The position numbers were made by a program, and so were the translations under genes. A model generated the notes under the pieces. That model had not been told where the DNA came from and did no database searches. It saw nothing but the letters and a program-made list of their open reading frames with translations. Below are positions 9,605 through 19,812 of a DNA stretch of 64,000 bases, in pieces (position 1 is the first letter of the stretch; each line of letters opens with the position of its first letter). Source of the DNA: Eledone cirrhosa (lineage: Eukaryota; Mollusca; Cephalopoda; Octopoda; Eledonidae); NCBI GenBank assembly GCA_964016885.1, contig OZ024741.1, positions 412,619,249 through 412,683,248 on the forward strand. Direction: 5' to 3'.

Positions 9605-10925
9605 TTAATCATCTGCTGATGCACATTACAACTAATATTCTGCTGGAATCTCAGTGTGATTTCCGTCTATATCGGGGCACTACAGATATGATCTTCACGG
9701 CGCGGCAGGTGCAGGAGAAGTGTACAGAGCAACAGCTTGATTTGTATAATTGCTTTATTGATCTCACAACGGCCTTTCACACAGCCAAAAAGCAGACCAT
9801 TTGGAGTATATTCTTGAAATTTTATCATGAGAAGTTTACAGAATTTATACGTTCATTGCATGATGACATGAGAGTATGGGTCTGTGTGATTGGTGAGCTG
9901 CTATAACTTTCTCGAGACAGGCGTGATACAGGGTGACCTGCATGCTCTCACTTTGTTTGCCAACATGTTTGCTGTTGTTTTGCTAATAGCATTCACCAAC
10001 AACGATGCCGCCATATATATACGTTATCGAACAACAGGAAGGCTTTTTAACATTCGACAATTCCTCGCTACATCAAAAAAATATATCACACTGATACGTG
10101 ATGACTGTGATCTTATTGGCCACACAGAAGAAGACCTTCAACTCATGATGGATTGCTTCTCGGCAGCATGTGATGAATTTGGGCTGAGAATTAGCCTGAA
10201 AAAGACAGTGGTGATATACCAGCATGTACTCGGAAAGCCATATATTCCACTGTCTACATCTATCAAAGGGAAAATATTGAACGTTGTGGATAAGTTTGTC
10301 TACCTGTGTTGTACTCTCTCCGGCACCAGAATCATTGATGAAGAGTTGAGATACCAGCTGTCTAAAGCTTCCGATTTTTTGGTAAGCTGGAGAAGCACAT
10401 GTGATCACAGTCAGATATCAGTGTACGCACGAAAGTCAAAGTGTATGAGGCATATGCGCTTATAGTGATGCTCTATGGATGTGAGGCATGTACAATATAC
10501 AGTGGACGTATCCAGTTTCTCGAACGTTTCCACCAAAAATGCTTGTGCTCCATCTTAAAGATCTCACAGAGGCCTCATACACCAGACACTGATGTGCTAC
10601 AGCAGGCCTTTATGCCAAGCGTCAAGAGCATGATCATGAAACAGCACCTCCGATGGACAGGTCATATAGTATGCCTAAATGAGAGCAGAATCCACAAGCA
10701 AGTTTTGTATGGCAAATTATTGTAAGACAAATGCTTATAGTGCAAACCACACAAGCGCTTCTAAGACTGCCTGAAAGATAACTTGAAGAAAGTCAACACC
10801 AACATGGAAACATGGGAAATATTGCAACTAATAGAGCCCAGTAGAGAAACCTCATTGCTGCCAGGGTTGAGGAATTTGAAAAGAGGCAGAGGGCCTATGC
10901 TGAAGTGAAGCGAGCAGCATAGTAT
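9605..10925 (+). pseudogene. LINE reverse transcriptase relic (RT to C-terminus)
   Basis: Three successive broken frames. The first (to about 9906) has 'CDFRLYRGTTDMIFTARQVQ' and 'LYNCFIDLTTAFHTAKKQ' (RT motif A). The second (9890-10465) has 'GVIQGDLHALTLFANMFA', then 'LIRDDCDLIGHTEEDLQLM' where functional copies have FADD, then 'SLKKTVVIYQ'. The third (10441-10725) has 'VMLYGCEACTIYSGR' and 'HLRWTGHIVCLNESRI', a C-terminal region shared by many LINE RTs. Motif C is altered and the frame is broken, so it is dead. It belongs to a different LINE family from the RTE-like copies at 40-57 kb. Confidence 0.75.
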
Positions 10926-11390
10926 ATGGGGTTGTTAGTTCGCTACTAGAACGAGTTTTGAAAGAAACTCTTACCTGTGGGTAATGTGGATGTGTACGCA
11001 TGTCAAAGGCTGGGCTATTAAGCCAAAACATACGTCGTATTCATGGAAATAACATCTTTGAGTTTGTTTTCTTCGTTCTAAGTAGTGTCCGCAGTCGAAC
11101 ACGAGTAGGCTTTCCACTCTATATGTATGTATATATGTATATATTTATTATGTATGTATGTTCTTCTGGTTTTATAATTTCACAAAGTTGTACCAATAGA
11201 GAGAGAGAGTCGATTTCTAACATAGACACAAGACTCTCTCATTGGAATTTACACAACATCAACTAGGTATATATGTATGTATGCATGCATGTGTAGATAT
11301 GGATGTTATTGTATGTGTGGATGTGTATATTTTGAGTTGTATGTGTGCATGTGTATATGCTTTGCATCTGCACATGTGTATATGCAGTTA
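10926..11390. other. No recognised gene
   Basis: Sequence rich in tatg and gtgtat runs with short open frames and no domain. Confidence 0.5.
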
Positions 11391-13860
11391 TTAGATGCAA
11401 AATCTTTGGAATGTTTTACATATTTTTACTGTTCCATTAATGGATTGTACTTGTAATTTCCTAACTAGTGTTATTTCTGTTCCTGTGAACCCTAGCTTCT
11501 CAAGATTTGTATTGAGGCAGTTACTAACATACCCCAGTGCCCCAATAACCACAGGCATAAATCTGAAGGTGTAATCAGGGTGGAGTATCTGCAGATTTCT
11601 CATCAGTTCTGCATAAATATTCTCCTTTTAGCTAATCTTTGATATTATATTGGCATCTGTTGGGCAGCTAAATTCAACTACTGTGCATGACTTCTTTTCC
11701 CTGTCCCATATCATAATATCTGGTCTGTTAATGCCTCCATTTCATTGGGGTTTTTACTGGAACATTCCACCAGTACTCTTTCATATTATGTATATGTATG
11801 TCTTCCACATTGCTGTATCTTTTAATGTGTTTATTATCGGGGCTATCTTTTTTACAGATTGCATTGTACAGTGATTTGGCCACTACATCATGCCTCATAA
11901 GTAGATAGTAGCGCAATGACATCTTTGGACAGCTGCTGATGACATGGGTGACATCTTCCATGTTAATTCTGCAGAGTCTGCACTTGTTATCACATTTAGG
12001 TGTTTTGCCTGCATCCCTATCTCTTTTGTGAATCAGGTATTTCATGTTGATTTCCTGTTCTTGGATTGCAAAAGCGTATCCTTCAAAGTGGGAGCCAATA
12101 TAGCGGTTGTTGGTCCAAGATAGACTACTTTCCTTATCTATATTACTCTCACTCTGGAGCTTCCTGGCAACATATCCATGCATGATTTTTTGCTGAAAAG
12201 CATGCAGTCTTTCATCCATGGATTCACTGCGATACTGCTGAGCGACATCCCTGATGTGAGTTTTTGATTATCACACAGGGAATACCTATCTTATCTGTTT
12301 CATGCAGATAGCCTTGCTTAAGAGACGGGTTCCTACACTTTGAGGTTCGTAGATGTTGTCGGAGGGATATGATGCGACATTCAAATGTTGTCTGGACTGA
12401 TGTTAGGCCTCTGCATCCCTGCCTACGTTTCAAGTAAAGGCGGTCTATGTCACTGTTGATGTGGAAGTTTCCGGTGGTTTTTATTATTTTTTGAGTTCTA
12501 ACATCAATTGCTCGGATTTCGTCTATCGTCCAATTGAATATTTCAAAAGTTGGTGTTAGGACAGGCACAGCAAACACATTATCAGCCATTGTTTTGTTTT
12601 GCGCAGAGAGTTCCGATGACCAGATCTTTCTTAATCGGGTGTAGTATTCCCTGGTTACGCGTTGCTTATTACAGATACCATTATAGGAAATGTTCTCATC
12701 TATCCCCAGGTATCTGTAGCATTCCTCATCAGATATTGATGAAACAGTTAGGCCATTGATACAAATGTTGCTAGATTGGGTTGTTGTTTTTCCGCGCTTT
12801 ACAGTCATGTATGAGCATTTATCTTGGCCAAACTCCATTCCTATAACCTGTGAGAATGTTGTAACCAGGTCAAGATTTTTCTTCATCCCATCCATGTTCT
12901 TGGCATAGAGTTTCAGATCGTCCACAAAGAAATTATGGGTTAGGTTCGTATTTCTGTCCTCCTGTGAGCCAATGATGTATCCCTCACATTTCTTGAGCAG
13001 AAAGGACAAGGGGCTTAATGACAAGATGAATAGTATCACAGAGGGACTGTCTCCCTGCGATATTTTATTTTATCAGTGAAGTAGAGTCCTCCTTCTCTGT
13101 CTTTAACTTTAGGATAGTAGCCCAAGAAGAAGACAGCTTCTCTATGGCTCTGACAATAATGTCTGGGACTTTAGCAAGTTGGAGGGCCTCTATCATCCAA
13201 GAGTGGGGAACAGAATCGAAAGCTTTCTTGTAGTCCAGCCAGACTGTAGTCATATTCCTCCTAAGTTGTCGCACCTCCGACATCGCAGTTTTGTTGATTA
13301 GGAGTTGTTCAGCACATCCCCAAACCCTTTTCTTTCCAGGTGCTTGTTTATCTGTGATGTTATTATTTTCACAGTGATCTTGGAGGAATAGGTTGAGGCA
13401 GGCTGTATACATCTTATACATCAGGTTCTGGCATGCAATGGGTCGGTAGTTTTTTGCCAAGTGGGTGTCTTTGTTCTTGGGGACCAGTAACGTTTGTGCT
13501 AATATCAACCATTCTGGTATAAGTGTATCTCCCTTAAGAACTTGTTGGTAGAGGTCAGTAAGATACCTCCGATAGAATATTAGTTTTTTGTACCAGTAGC
13601 CGACAATCATGTCTCTTCCTGGTGTTTTCTTATCTTGGAGTTTTCCTATCACAGTCTCAAGGGTACCCTCACTTATTTCGTATGTTTTTGTTGTAGTGTA
13701 GGAGCAAAAGTTCTTTCGGATTTCTCTTAGCCACACTGCATCTTGGTTGAAATTCTTCTTTTCACCCCATATTTTTCTCCAAAAGGAATCTATGTCTTTC
13801 TGGGATGGGGCCTCAGTGACACTTATTATTTTGCCCTTCATATCTCTATAGACTGATGTT
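11391..13860 (-). pseudogene. RLE-type LINE: RT, zinc knuckle, restriction-like endonuclease
   Basis: The most complete copy of this family here, about 2.5 kb on the minus strand in four frames. 13841-13065 carries the RT N-part ('KNYRPIACQNLMYKMY', motif A 'VWLDYKKAFDSVPHSW'). 13039-12224 carries 'QGDSPSVILFILSLSPLSFL', motif C 'FFVDDLKLYAKN' and 'RYLGIDENISY'. 12219-11728 carries the knuckle CX2CX8HX4C in 'CRLCRINMEDVTHVISSC'. The last part carries the endonuclease signature 'NRPDIMIWD..VVEFSCP' and the end 'KLQVQSINGTVKICK'. This domain order is that of R2/NeSL-like LINEs. It is 5' truncated at a (TATG)n tract and has a few frame breaks, including at 13039-13065. Confidence 0.88.
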
Positions 13861-13883
13861 TGGTTTCGTCTAAATCTTTATTG

Positions 13884-13907
13884 TATGTATATATGTATGT
13901 ATGTATG

Positions 13908-13941
<34 letters not shown>

Positions 13942-13950
13942 TGTATGTTA
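13884..13950. repeat. (TATG)n microsatellite
   Basis: Tatg units mark the 5' truncation of the LINE to the left. Confidence 0.95.
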
Positions 13951-14035
13951 TCTCTTTCTCTTAATTTCGAGTATATTTTTTTTGACCGGCCACCTTCCTG
14001 GTGGCAAGGTTGTAAAAGAAAAGAAATTGTCATCC

Positions 14036-14435
14036 CTTGAATCGCAAGACTGTTTTGCAAATTTTGAAGGTGCCAGCTATCGCAGCCATTTGTAGACTAT
14101 GAATTAGGGAGCTGCGCTTTTTGTCCGCAAATCCAAGTTCAGTCATACTTTGGTCCAAGCGGGTTGGTATATAACCCGTAGCTCCAATAATTGTTTCTAC
14201 GTTTGGCACAAGGCCAGAAATTACCCAGAGCATTACTGGTACTTTATTTTATCGACCCCGTAAGGATGAAAGGCAAAGTTAACCTCGGCGGGATTTGAAC
14301 TCAGAATGGCATGGCCGTAACTCTATACGTCAAAGCATAGCGTCCGACCCTCTATGCTTTGACGTATAGAGTTACGTAGCTCCAATAATGATGGGTATGA
14401 AGCTAAAGGTGTATCTTGGATACTGGATTTGTAAA
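14036..14435 (-). pseudogene. RLE-type LINE C-terminus split by a SINE
   Basis: The minus strand reads 'LQIQYPRYTFSFIPIIIGAT', is interrupted by a SINE (14192-14374), then resumes as 'IIGATGYIPTRLDQ..' to 'QMAAIAGTFKICKTVLRFKG'. The 15-bp duplication 'cgtagctccaataat' (14177-14191 and 14375-14389) is the SINE target site, so IIGAT is repeated on both sides. The end is the family's typical C-terminus. Confidence 0.85.
14192..14374 (-). mobile_element. SINE with 15-bp target duplication and snap-back 5' end
   Basis: Minus-strand SINE: tail 'ggccttgtgccaaacgtaga', then 'gggtcgataaaataaagtac' and the tRNA-like half. At its 5' end a 24-bp arm (14317-14340) is repeated as a perfect inverted copy (14352-14375) across an 11-nt spacer, directly next to the target duplication. 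The head therefore folds back on itself. Confidence 0.9.
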
Positions 14436-14442
14436 CTCCTCT

Positions 14443-14770
14443 GTATGTATGTATGTATGTATGTATGTATGTATGTATGTATGTATGTATGTATGTATGA
14501 ATGAATGTATGTATGTATGTATGTATGTATGTATGTATGTATGTATGTATGTATGTACATATGTATGTGTGTATGTATGTATACATATATGTACATATGT
14601 ATGTACATATATATGAACATATGTATGTACATATATATGTACATATGTATGTACATATGTATGTACCTATGTTTACATATATGTATATATGTATGTACAC
14701 ATATATGTATGTACATACATATGTATGTATGTACATATGTATATATGTTCATATGTATATATGTACGTGT
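14443..14770. repeat. (TATG)n and tacatatg-rich tract
   Basis: About 120 bp of regular tatg units is followed by degenerate tacatatgta units. Open frames here are repeat artefacts. Confidence 0.95.
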
Positions 14771-15389
14771 GTTCACAATAAAGTACCGCCAAAATTTCAC
14801 TAAAATTCTCTTCTTAAACCGCAAAATACCTGTAAATATAAAGATTTACACGTGGCAATAGAATTCTCTCAAAGAACATAACACTTATCTTCCGTTAATA
14901 CAATCTATTTAACTATGGGAAAATAACAAGTTTTATTTATTCTCTTATTAAAGACAACACATTTGAACAAAAGCTTTAAACATTACTCTTTTATGTAAAT
15001 TATTTTGTTTGTCTTGAAGAAGATGTGATTCAATATGAATAATGTATATTAACACTTCCGTTAAAATGTGGTAACTACGCAAATATAACAAAACAGTAAC
15101 TGATTATAATAATTATTCAAACGTATCTATCAAAGATCGGAAAACTTTATATTTCTATTCAATACATTTTGTCACGGCAAATTCTTCATTGTCGTAAACT
15201 GCCTCATATCTTTTATAAAGAGAAAACCACCTGAAAGCTGGTCGGATACTTAACCCTGTCATAACAGGTGAATGTCTACTGAATAAAAGGTAGGTTTAAA
15301 TGATATAAAAGGTGTTTTATATATAATGTTGTAACTATTTCAATTGTTTTGTACAATAAACCATCTGGCACTGATCACCTATCCTTAAA

Positions 15390-15442
<53 letters not shown>

Positions 15443-15700
15443 GGGGGGGGGCTAGATAGATATGGACGTACACATACTATATACACATATACATATACAC
15501 ATACACAAGTGCATCCGGTTGGGGGCGGGAGCACTCTTGAGGTTGGTGGTGATATGGGCTTTCATATTTTTAGCACGTGAATATGCGAGTTTCACCCTGT
15601 GTCTGTGAAAGGTAGATCTGTATTTATGCCCTATAGTGATGTGCTTGTCTAGTAACGCTTAGAATTTATTACCCACATTATTTCTAACTCCAAGTGAGAA
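14771..15700. other. No recognised gene
   Basis: AT-rich sequence. A (TA)n tract at 15396-15430 passes into (GA)n and a short G-run. Confidence 0.5.
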
Positions 15701-15703
15701 GGG

Positions 15704-16020
15704 TGGTTTAAAGAACACTTCTTTATCCATCACACAACCTTTAGACTCTCTGACCAACGATCGTCCACGAAGCTGGCAAGCCACGTATTGTCACTCAAGG
15801 ATGCAGACGTAAAGTTCTCGACCCAATGGAAAATCCTCAGTAAATCGAGACCATACAGAAATGGAACGAGATCCTGTAAGCTGTTCTTCAATGAAAAGTA
15901 AATATCTTACAGAAATTACATAACACTACTTGCATTAACGCGAAATCTGATGTTTTTAATCACTGCCCTCCATGCTATGAAATTTCTATTGTGTCACTGG
16001 AAGAACTTAAAATAACAAGA
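15704..16020 (+). pseudogene. Penelope-like GIY-YIG endonuclease C-terminal fragment
   Basis: A frame without an ATG (15704-15902) reads 'STKLASHVLSLKDADVKFST', 'QWKILSKSRPYRNGTRSCKL' and 'FFNEK' then stop. This resembles the region after YIG in the GIY-YIG domains found at 38.7-39.2 kb here ('LAKKIWELKD', 'INWSRLSAAKTYSTGMSHCRLC'). The YIG motif itself is lost. A palindrome with hammerhead-like motifs lies about 0.5 kb downstream on the same strand. Confidence 0.6.
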
Positions 16021-16246
16021 TATTTAAACCGGATTGAACTATCACAAGGGATCCTTCTTCAAAATTGTTCCCTCTACAATAGTTATACTCAAGTTGTCTC
16101 CCTTGTCATTCAGCTACCAACATCTGCCGCGCAGAATCCAGCTAGCTCCTAAATATTTCCGTTCTCAGAATAACTACACAGGAGATGAAGAACACTTCCG
16201 GGGAAACGCATGTTCTCAAGTATTGTTTATTTATTTATTGTGGATG

Positions 16247-16248
<2 letters not shown>

Positions 16249-16331
<83 letters not shown>
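16249..16331. repeat. (TA)n microsatellite
   Basis: About 83 bp of ta units form the left flank of a large palindrome. A matching (TA)n lies at 16716-16790. Confidence 0.95.
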
Positions 16332-16336
<5 letters not shown>

Positions 16337-16447
16337 GAGGAATTCCAACTTTGTCTGATTTACTCGTTTTATTTACAATCCTTTAAAATATATATAATGG
16401 TATTATAATGAAATAGTATGATAGAATATTAAATTCTAAGTGTTAAT

Positions 16448-16486
16448 TGAACAAGTACTTTCATGCTTTCGCAATCTTCAGGTTCA
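16448..16486 (-). ncRNA. Hammerhead-ribozyme-like motif B (minus copy)
   Basis: Exact inverted copy of the motif at 16564-16602, in the left arm of the palindrome. Confidence 0.55.
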
Positions 16487-16563
16487 TGATATGTGGTGAC
16501 AGTCGAGTTTGCAATTTTCAACTGTCAGTTGAAAATTGCAAACTCGACTGTCACCACATATCA

Positions 16564-16602
16564 TGAACCTGAAGATTGCGAAAGCATGAAAGTACTTGTT
16601 CA
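16564..16602 (+). ncRNA. Hammerhead-ribozyme-like motif B (plus copy)
   Basis: Stem I is TGAAC/GTTCA (16564-16568 and 16598-16602). The core is CTGAAGA (16569-16575). Stem II is TGC/GCA with GNRA loop GAAA (16577-16579, 16584-16586), preceded and followed by a T. GAAA is at 16588-16591. Stem III is AG/CT around TA, the palindrome AGTACT, then T as the residue before cleavage. All three helices are present. The inverted copy lies at 16448-16486 on the minus strand. Confidence 0.6.
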
Positions 16603-16712
16603 ATTAACACTTAGAATTTAATATTCTATCATACTATTTCATTATAATACCATTATATATATTTTAAAGGATTGTAAATAAAACGAGTGAATCAGACAAA
16701 GTTGGAATTCCT

Positions 16713-16774
<62 letters not shown>

Positions 16775-16811
16775 CATATATATATATATGTATGTGTGTG
16801 TGTGTGTGTCT

Positions 16812-16844
16812 AACCCATGCTAGCGTGGAAGATAGACGTTAAAA

Positions 16845-16876
<32 letters not shown>
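16812..16876 (+). mobile_element. RTE-like LINE 3' tail with (GAT)n
   Basis: 'ctaacccatgctagcgtgga' followed by 'gacgttaaaa' and (GATGAT)n is the 3' end of the RTE-like LINEs at 42.4, 44.9 and 57.6 kb. Only the last 50 bp are left. Confidence 0.75.
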
Positions 16877-16877
<1 letters not shown>

Positions 16878-16884
16878 ATAAAAA

Positions 16885-17640
16885 CTAGCCGAATTATCCG
16901 TGCCTTTCTGCGTTTCACACTATTTTTTTGGTAAGAAAATGATGATTGATTTTAAATCAGTGATATAATTTATGGAGAAAAACTCTGCATTTCAATATTA
17001 CTCAATGTAAAATGTAATGCATGAAAAATTGGAAAATATTATTTTTTGTAATATATCAAATCAAAATTACATTATTAAATCTTATTCTTATTTTGTTTCT
17101 TGTAGATAATTTTTTCAAAATATCAATCCAAAACTTGATCATTTAATTTTTGTGTAAAGCATTATTTTCAAATTAGAAATTCAAAGTTTAATTATTTATT
17201 TTTTAACATAATAAATACATGAAAATATATTTCATACTTTGTGCTAATGAAGAACTTCAGAGTAAACAACATTTCTTGTCTTTCTTTGATTAGCTAAAAT
17301 ATAAAGATTTTTTGAAGTTTTAGTCCTTGAAACAGCCACATAAAACATGCCATGACTGAAACATAGGTTTGTCAGATCTATACCAATAGTTTTGAAAGTT
17401 TGACCTTGACTCTTATTGATGCTTATGGCAAAGCCTCACTGGGAACTGCAGCCTCTTAAATGTAAAAAGCAACTCGCTATCACTTGGTATAAGTGGAATC
17501 CTCGGAATGAGAAGAGCTTGACCTTTGTAAGCCCCGAATATAATGGTTGCTTCAATGAAGCCCTCATGCAATCTTGTTACAACACATTTTGTTCCATTTA
17601 TTGGCCAAAGTTTTCACTATAGGTGGTTTAACCCCCATTA
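16885..17640 (-). pseudogene. Helitron helicase C-terminus and 3' end
   Basis: Minus strand: 'NGTKCVVTRLHEGFIEATII', 'IPRIPLIPSDSELLFTFKR', 'LQFPVRL', then after a frameshift 'ISINKSQGQTFKTIGIDL', 'CFSHGMFYVAVSRTKTSKNL' and 'TRNVVYSEVLH' then stop near 17244. These are the last motifs of the PIF1-type helicase of Helitrons. About 360 bp further on, the minus strand ends CTAG followed by T (16885-16888), a plausible Helitron 3' terminus. The Rep domain is absent. A cellular PIF1 copy is less likely given the decay. Confidence 0.75.
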
Positions 17641-17754
17641 GGGTGTCTTAATGTTATTGAAATTTTGCTGAAATTTTGTGAATAGGCATCATATCTTGTC
17701 ATTTACCTATAGTTTAAATTTCATATAAATCGAAAGGCGAAACTTTTCAGTGGG

Positions 17755-17880
17755 GGGTTTCCTTTATCTTTGTCTTCTCCCTCTTATTTCAGAGAAGGTT
17801 GTGTGTGTGTGTTCCATGACTTGCATTAAAAAGACCAATGGAAAAATAATTTTCTTGGTCCGATCCGACGATTGCTTCTT
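17755..17880 (+). repeat. Dispersed repeat and SINE scrap before exon 2
   Basis: 'ctcttatttcagagaaggtt' with its surroundings and a following (GT)n recurs at 31203-31260. 'agaccaatggaaaaataat' to 'ggtccgatccgacga' matches the 3' part of the second SINE type (19680-19750). Confidence 0.65.
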
Positions 17881-17962
17881 TTCTTTTTTTTTTTACTATA
17901 TTTATAGAAATTGTAATATGTTTCATGTTTGAATTTCTTTTTCTCTTTCGTTCTGTTTCCAG

Positions 17963-19060
17963 ATTTATAGAATGACAGCAGTAGCGTTCATCCTACTGTC
18001 CGTGATATCTTTCATCACAGCTACCCACCCTGCCTGTCGGATAGAAGGCACCCGAGATTTTCTGGGACGATTACATGGAAACAGAACCATGGGTCTGGAT
18101 TTACCAGTCACGGTGCCCCACCCTGCTTTGATCATAATTGATTTGATTTGTGTGGTGTTCTTCACGTGTGAGTTGACATTCAGATTCATTTCGAGTCCAA
18201 ACCGGAAAACGTTTCTCACTAGTCTCCTGAATATCGTAGATTTGACGTCGTTGCTGCCTGACTACGTTGATCTGATTGTTGGCTACACCACAGACATAGA
18301 ATTGGCGACTGAGGTGATCCATTACGTCCATTTCTTAAGAATAGCTCGTGCTTTCAGGATCTTTCGCTTGATTCGTTATGTACCAGGATTATGGATTCTG
18401 TTCTACACCTTCAAAGCCAGCTTCTGTGAATTGCTTCTGATGGTCGGCTTTATGGTAGTAGGTATGATTGTGTTTGCCACTCTCATGTTTTATACCGGAG
18501 AGAGATCATTCTCCAACATTCCTATCGGGCTGTGGTGGGCGTTAATCACCATGACAACTGTCGGTTACGGGGATATGTACCCAGTGAGTGTCTGGGGCTA
18601 TGTAGTTGGTTCGCTATGCGCTGTCACTGGTCTCTTAATGGTCGGTTTCACGGTCCCTATAATCGTGAATCATTTCATCATGTATTATACACACATGCGT
18701 TCGATGAGGGCAGCCAAGAGACGCCAGAAGATAGTTCAGGAAGAAATGAAAGAACTAAGAAATTTAATTGAAGCGAAACCAAACGGAAATAATTCAATCT
18801 CAAGAGGAGGAAAAGAAATAGCAGAAAGTTCTCCAAAGCCCAAAGCTACAGTGGCCAAAACAAAAGAAGATTTAGATCAATCAGTTCGAACCATCCTGTC
18901 AAACAGTCCACCTCCTTCTTATGAAGGTATCGCCAATAGCGACAGCCATAGACGGTTGCGGATAGGTCTGACTCAAAGCTTAACATCCCGAAAAAATGGA
19001 TGGGATGTATTAGAACTTGGCAACACTTTTCATGAAGACGAAAAGCAACATTTCATCTAA
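17963..19060 (+). CDS. Shaw/Kv3-like voltage-gated K+ channel, exon 2 (S1-S6 and tail)
   Basis: The exon follows a pyrimidine-rich acceptor ending in ag and keeps phase 0. It encodes residues 190-554. Segments: S1 about 194-212; S2 about 244-266 with E259; S3 about 276-296 with the conserved D282; S4 with R315, R318, R321, R324 and R327 at every third position and H312 where other channels have an arginine; S5 about 346-368; pore helix 'IGLWWALITMTTVGYGDMYP' with the TVGYGD filter at 388-393; S6 about 400-430. N229 in the S1-S2 loop is a glycosylation sequon. 'LWWALITMTTVGYGD' and the short S5-pore turret are closest to Shaw. The S6 hinge, usually PVP, is TVP (419-421). The basic tail (residues about 430-554) has no domain I recognise. 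A full-length functional channel is likely. Confidence 0.95.
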   Translation: MYRMTAVAFILLSVISFITATHPACRIEGTRDFLGRLHGNRTMGLDLPVTVPHPALIIIDLICVVFFTCELTFRFISSPNRKTFLTSLLNIVDLTSLLPDYVDLIVGYTTDIELATEVIHYVHFLRIARAFRIFRLIRYVPGLWILFYTFKASFCELLLMVGFMVVGMIVFATLMFYTGERSFSNIPIGLWWALITMTTVGYGDMYPVSVWGYVVGSLCAVTGLLMVGFTVPIIVNHFIMYYTHMRSMRAAKRRQKIVQEEMKELRNLIEAKPNGNNSISRGGKEIAESSPKPKATVAKTKEDLDQSVRTILSNSPPPSYEGIANSDSHRRLRIGLTQSLTSRKNGWDVLELGNTFHEDEKQHFI

Positions 19061-19121
19061 GGACAAAACATAAATGATATTCCGAGTTCTGCATTATGAG
19101 ACATTTAATATCCCAGCCAAT

Positions 19122-19122
19122 G

Positions 19123-19175
<53 letters not shown>

Positions 19176-19260
19176 TGATAATAATTGTTTTTTCTACTTT
19201 TAACACAAGGCCAAACATTTTATATATTTATTTATTTATACATATAAATAAATAAATAAA
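19122..19260. repeat. (GAT)n, SINE 3' scrap and AATAAA run after the channel stop
   Basis: (GAT)n lies at 19122-19174. A SINE tail (minus, 19180-19216) follows, then (AAAT)n at 19243-19260 containing several AATAAA hexamers. These are possible polyadenylation signals about 185 bp after the stop, but they sit in a simple repeat. Confidence 0.6.
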
Positions 19261-19540
19261 CATACACACACATCCGGATGTAATGCATGCGCAAACCAAA
19301 CGCACAGCACACAACACAAAAACAAGATGGTGTAGGGCAGAACAAAGGAGAAACACAAAATAAGAAATCAGTCACTGAGGAGGTTAAAGAATGCGTGACG
19401 AAAAGCTTTGACAATATATAAACAACCATCTGGTTATTGAACCAGCCAACCGGAAAATTTATAATAAATTGAAGTGAAAACTAAGAGGTGCGTGTGTTTT
19501 TATTAGCAGCATGACCCTCCCAAACTATAGCAATATATAT

Positions 19541-19758
19541 AGGCGTATGACTGAGTGGTAGGCATTTGGATTCGCAATCGTGAGGTTGTGAGTTCGATTC
19601 CCGGACTGGGTAATGCATTGTGTCCTTGAGCAAGACACTATATTTCACGTTGCTCCTTCTATCTGGATTTGCGACCGATAGATAGTATTAGCAATTGGAA
19701 AGACCGATGGAAACATTGTTTCCTCGGTCCGATTTGACGAAAGTCGATCGACTGTTGA
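19541..19758 (+). mobile_element. tRNA-derived SINE, second type, near full length
   Basis: The head is 'ggcgtatgactgagtggta' with a Pol III A-box-like stretch, followed by the B box 'gagttcgattcc' (19590-19601), then 'gtccttgagcaagacacta', 'gatagtattagcaattggaa' and 'ggtccgatttgacgaaagtc'. Related copies lie at 48421-48580, 49230-49373 and 51593-51722. It is probably a cephalopod OK-like SINE; the subfamily name is inferred. Confidence 0.85.
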
Positions 19759-19812
19759 TATACTTACATACACACACACACACACACACATATATATATT
19801 TATATATATATA

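Larger units (their letters stand above)
16332..16718. repeat. Near-perfect palindrome, arms about 185 bp, 1-nt spacer
   Basis: The centre is T16525 between 'caactg' and 'cagttg'. Position p pairs with 33050 minus p out to about 16333/16717. I find one clear mismatch (gatttactcg against cgagtgaatc). Both outer ends lie in (TA)n. There is no open frame. Each arm holds one hammerhead-like motif. Confidence 0.95.

Noticed and set aside
14323..14861. Overlapping frames of 100-150 codons rich in Tyr/Ile/Thr/His or Met/Tyr/Val/Cys
   Set aside because: Produced by (TATG)n repeats. Only the piece IQYPRYTFSFIPIIIGAT at its edge is real LINE coding.
19541..19758. A true tRNA gene
   Set aside because: A and B boxes are present but the acceptor stem does not close and the sequence continues into the SINE body.
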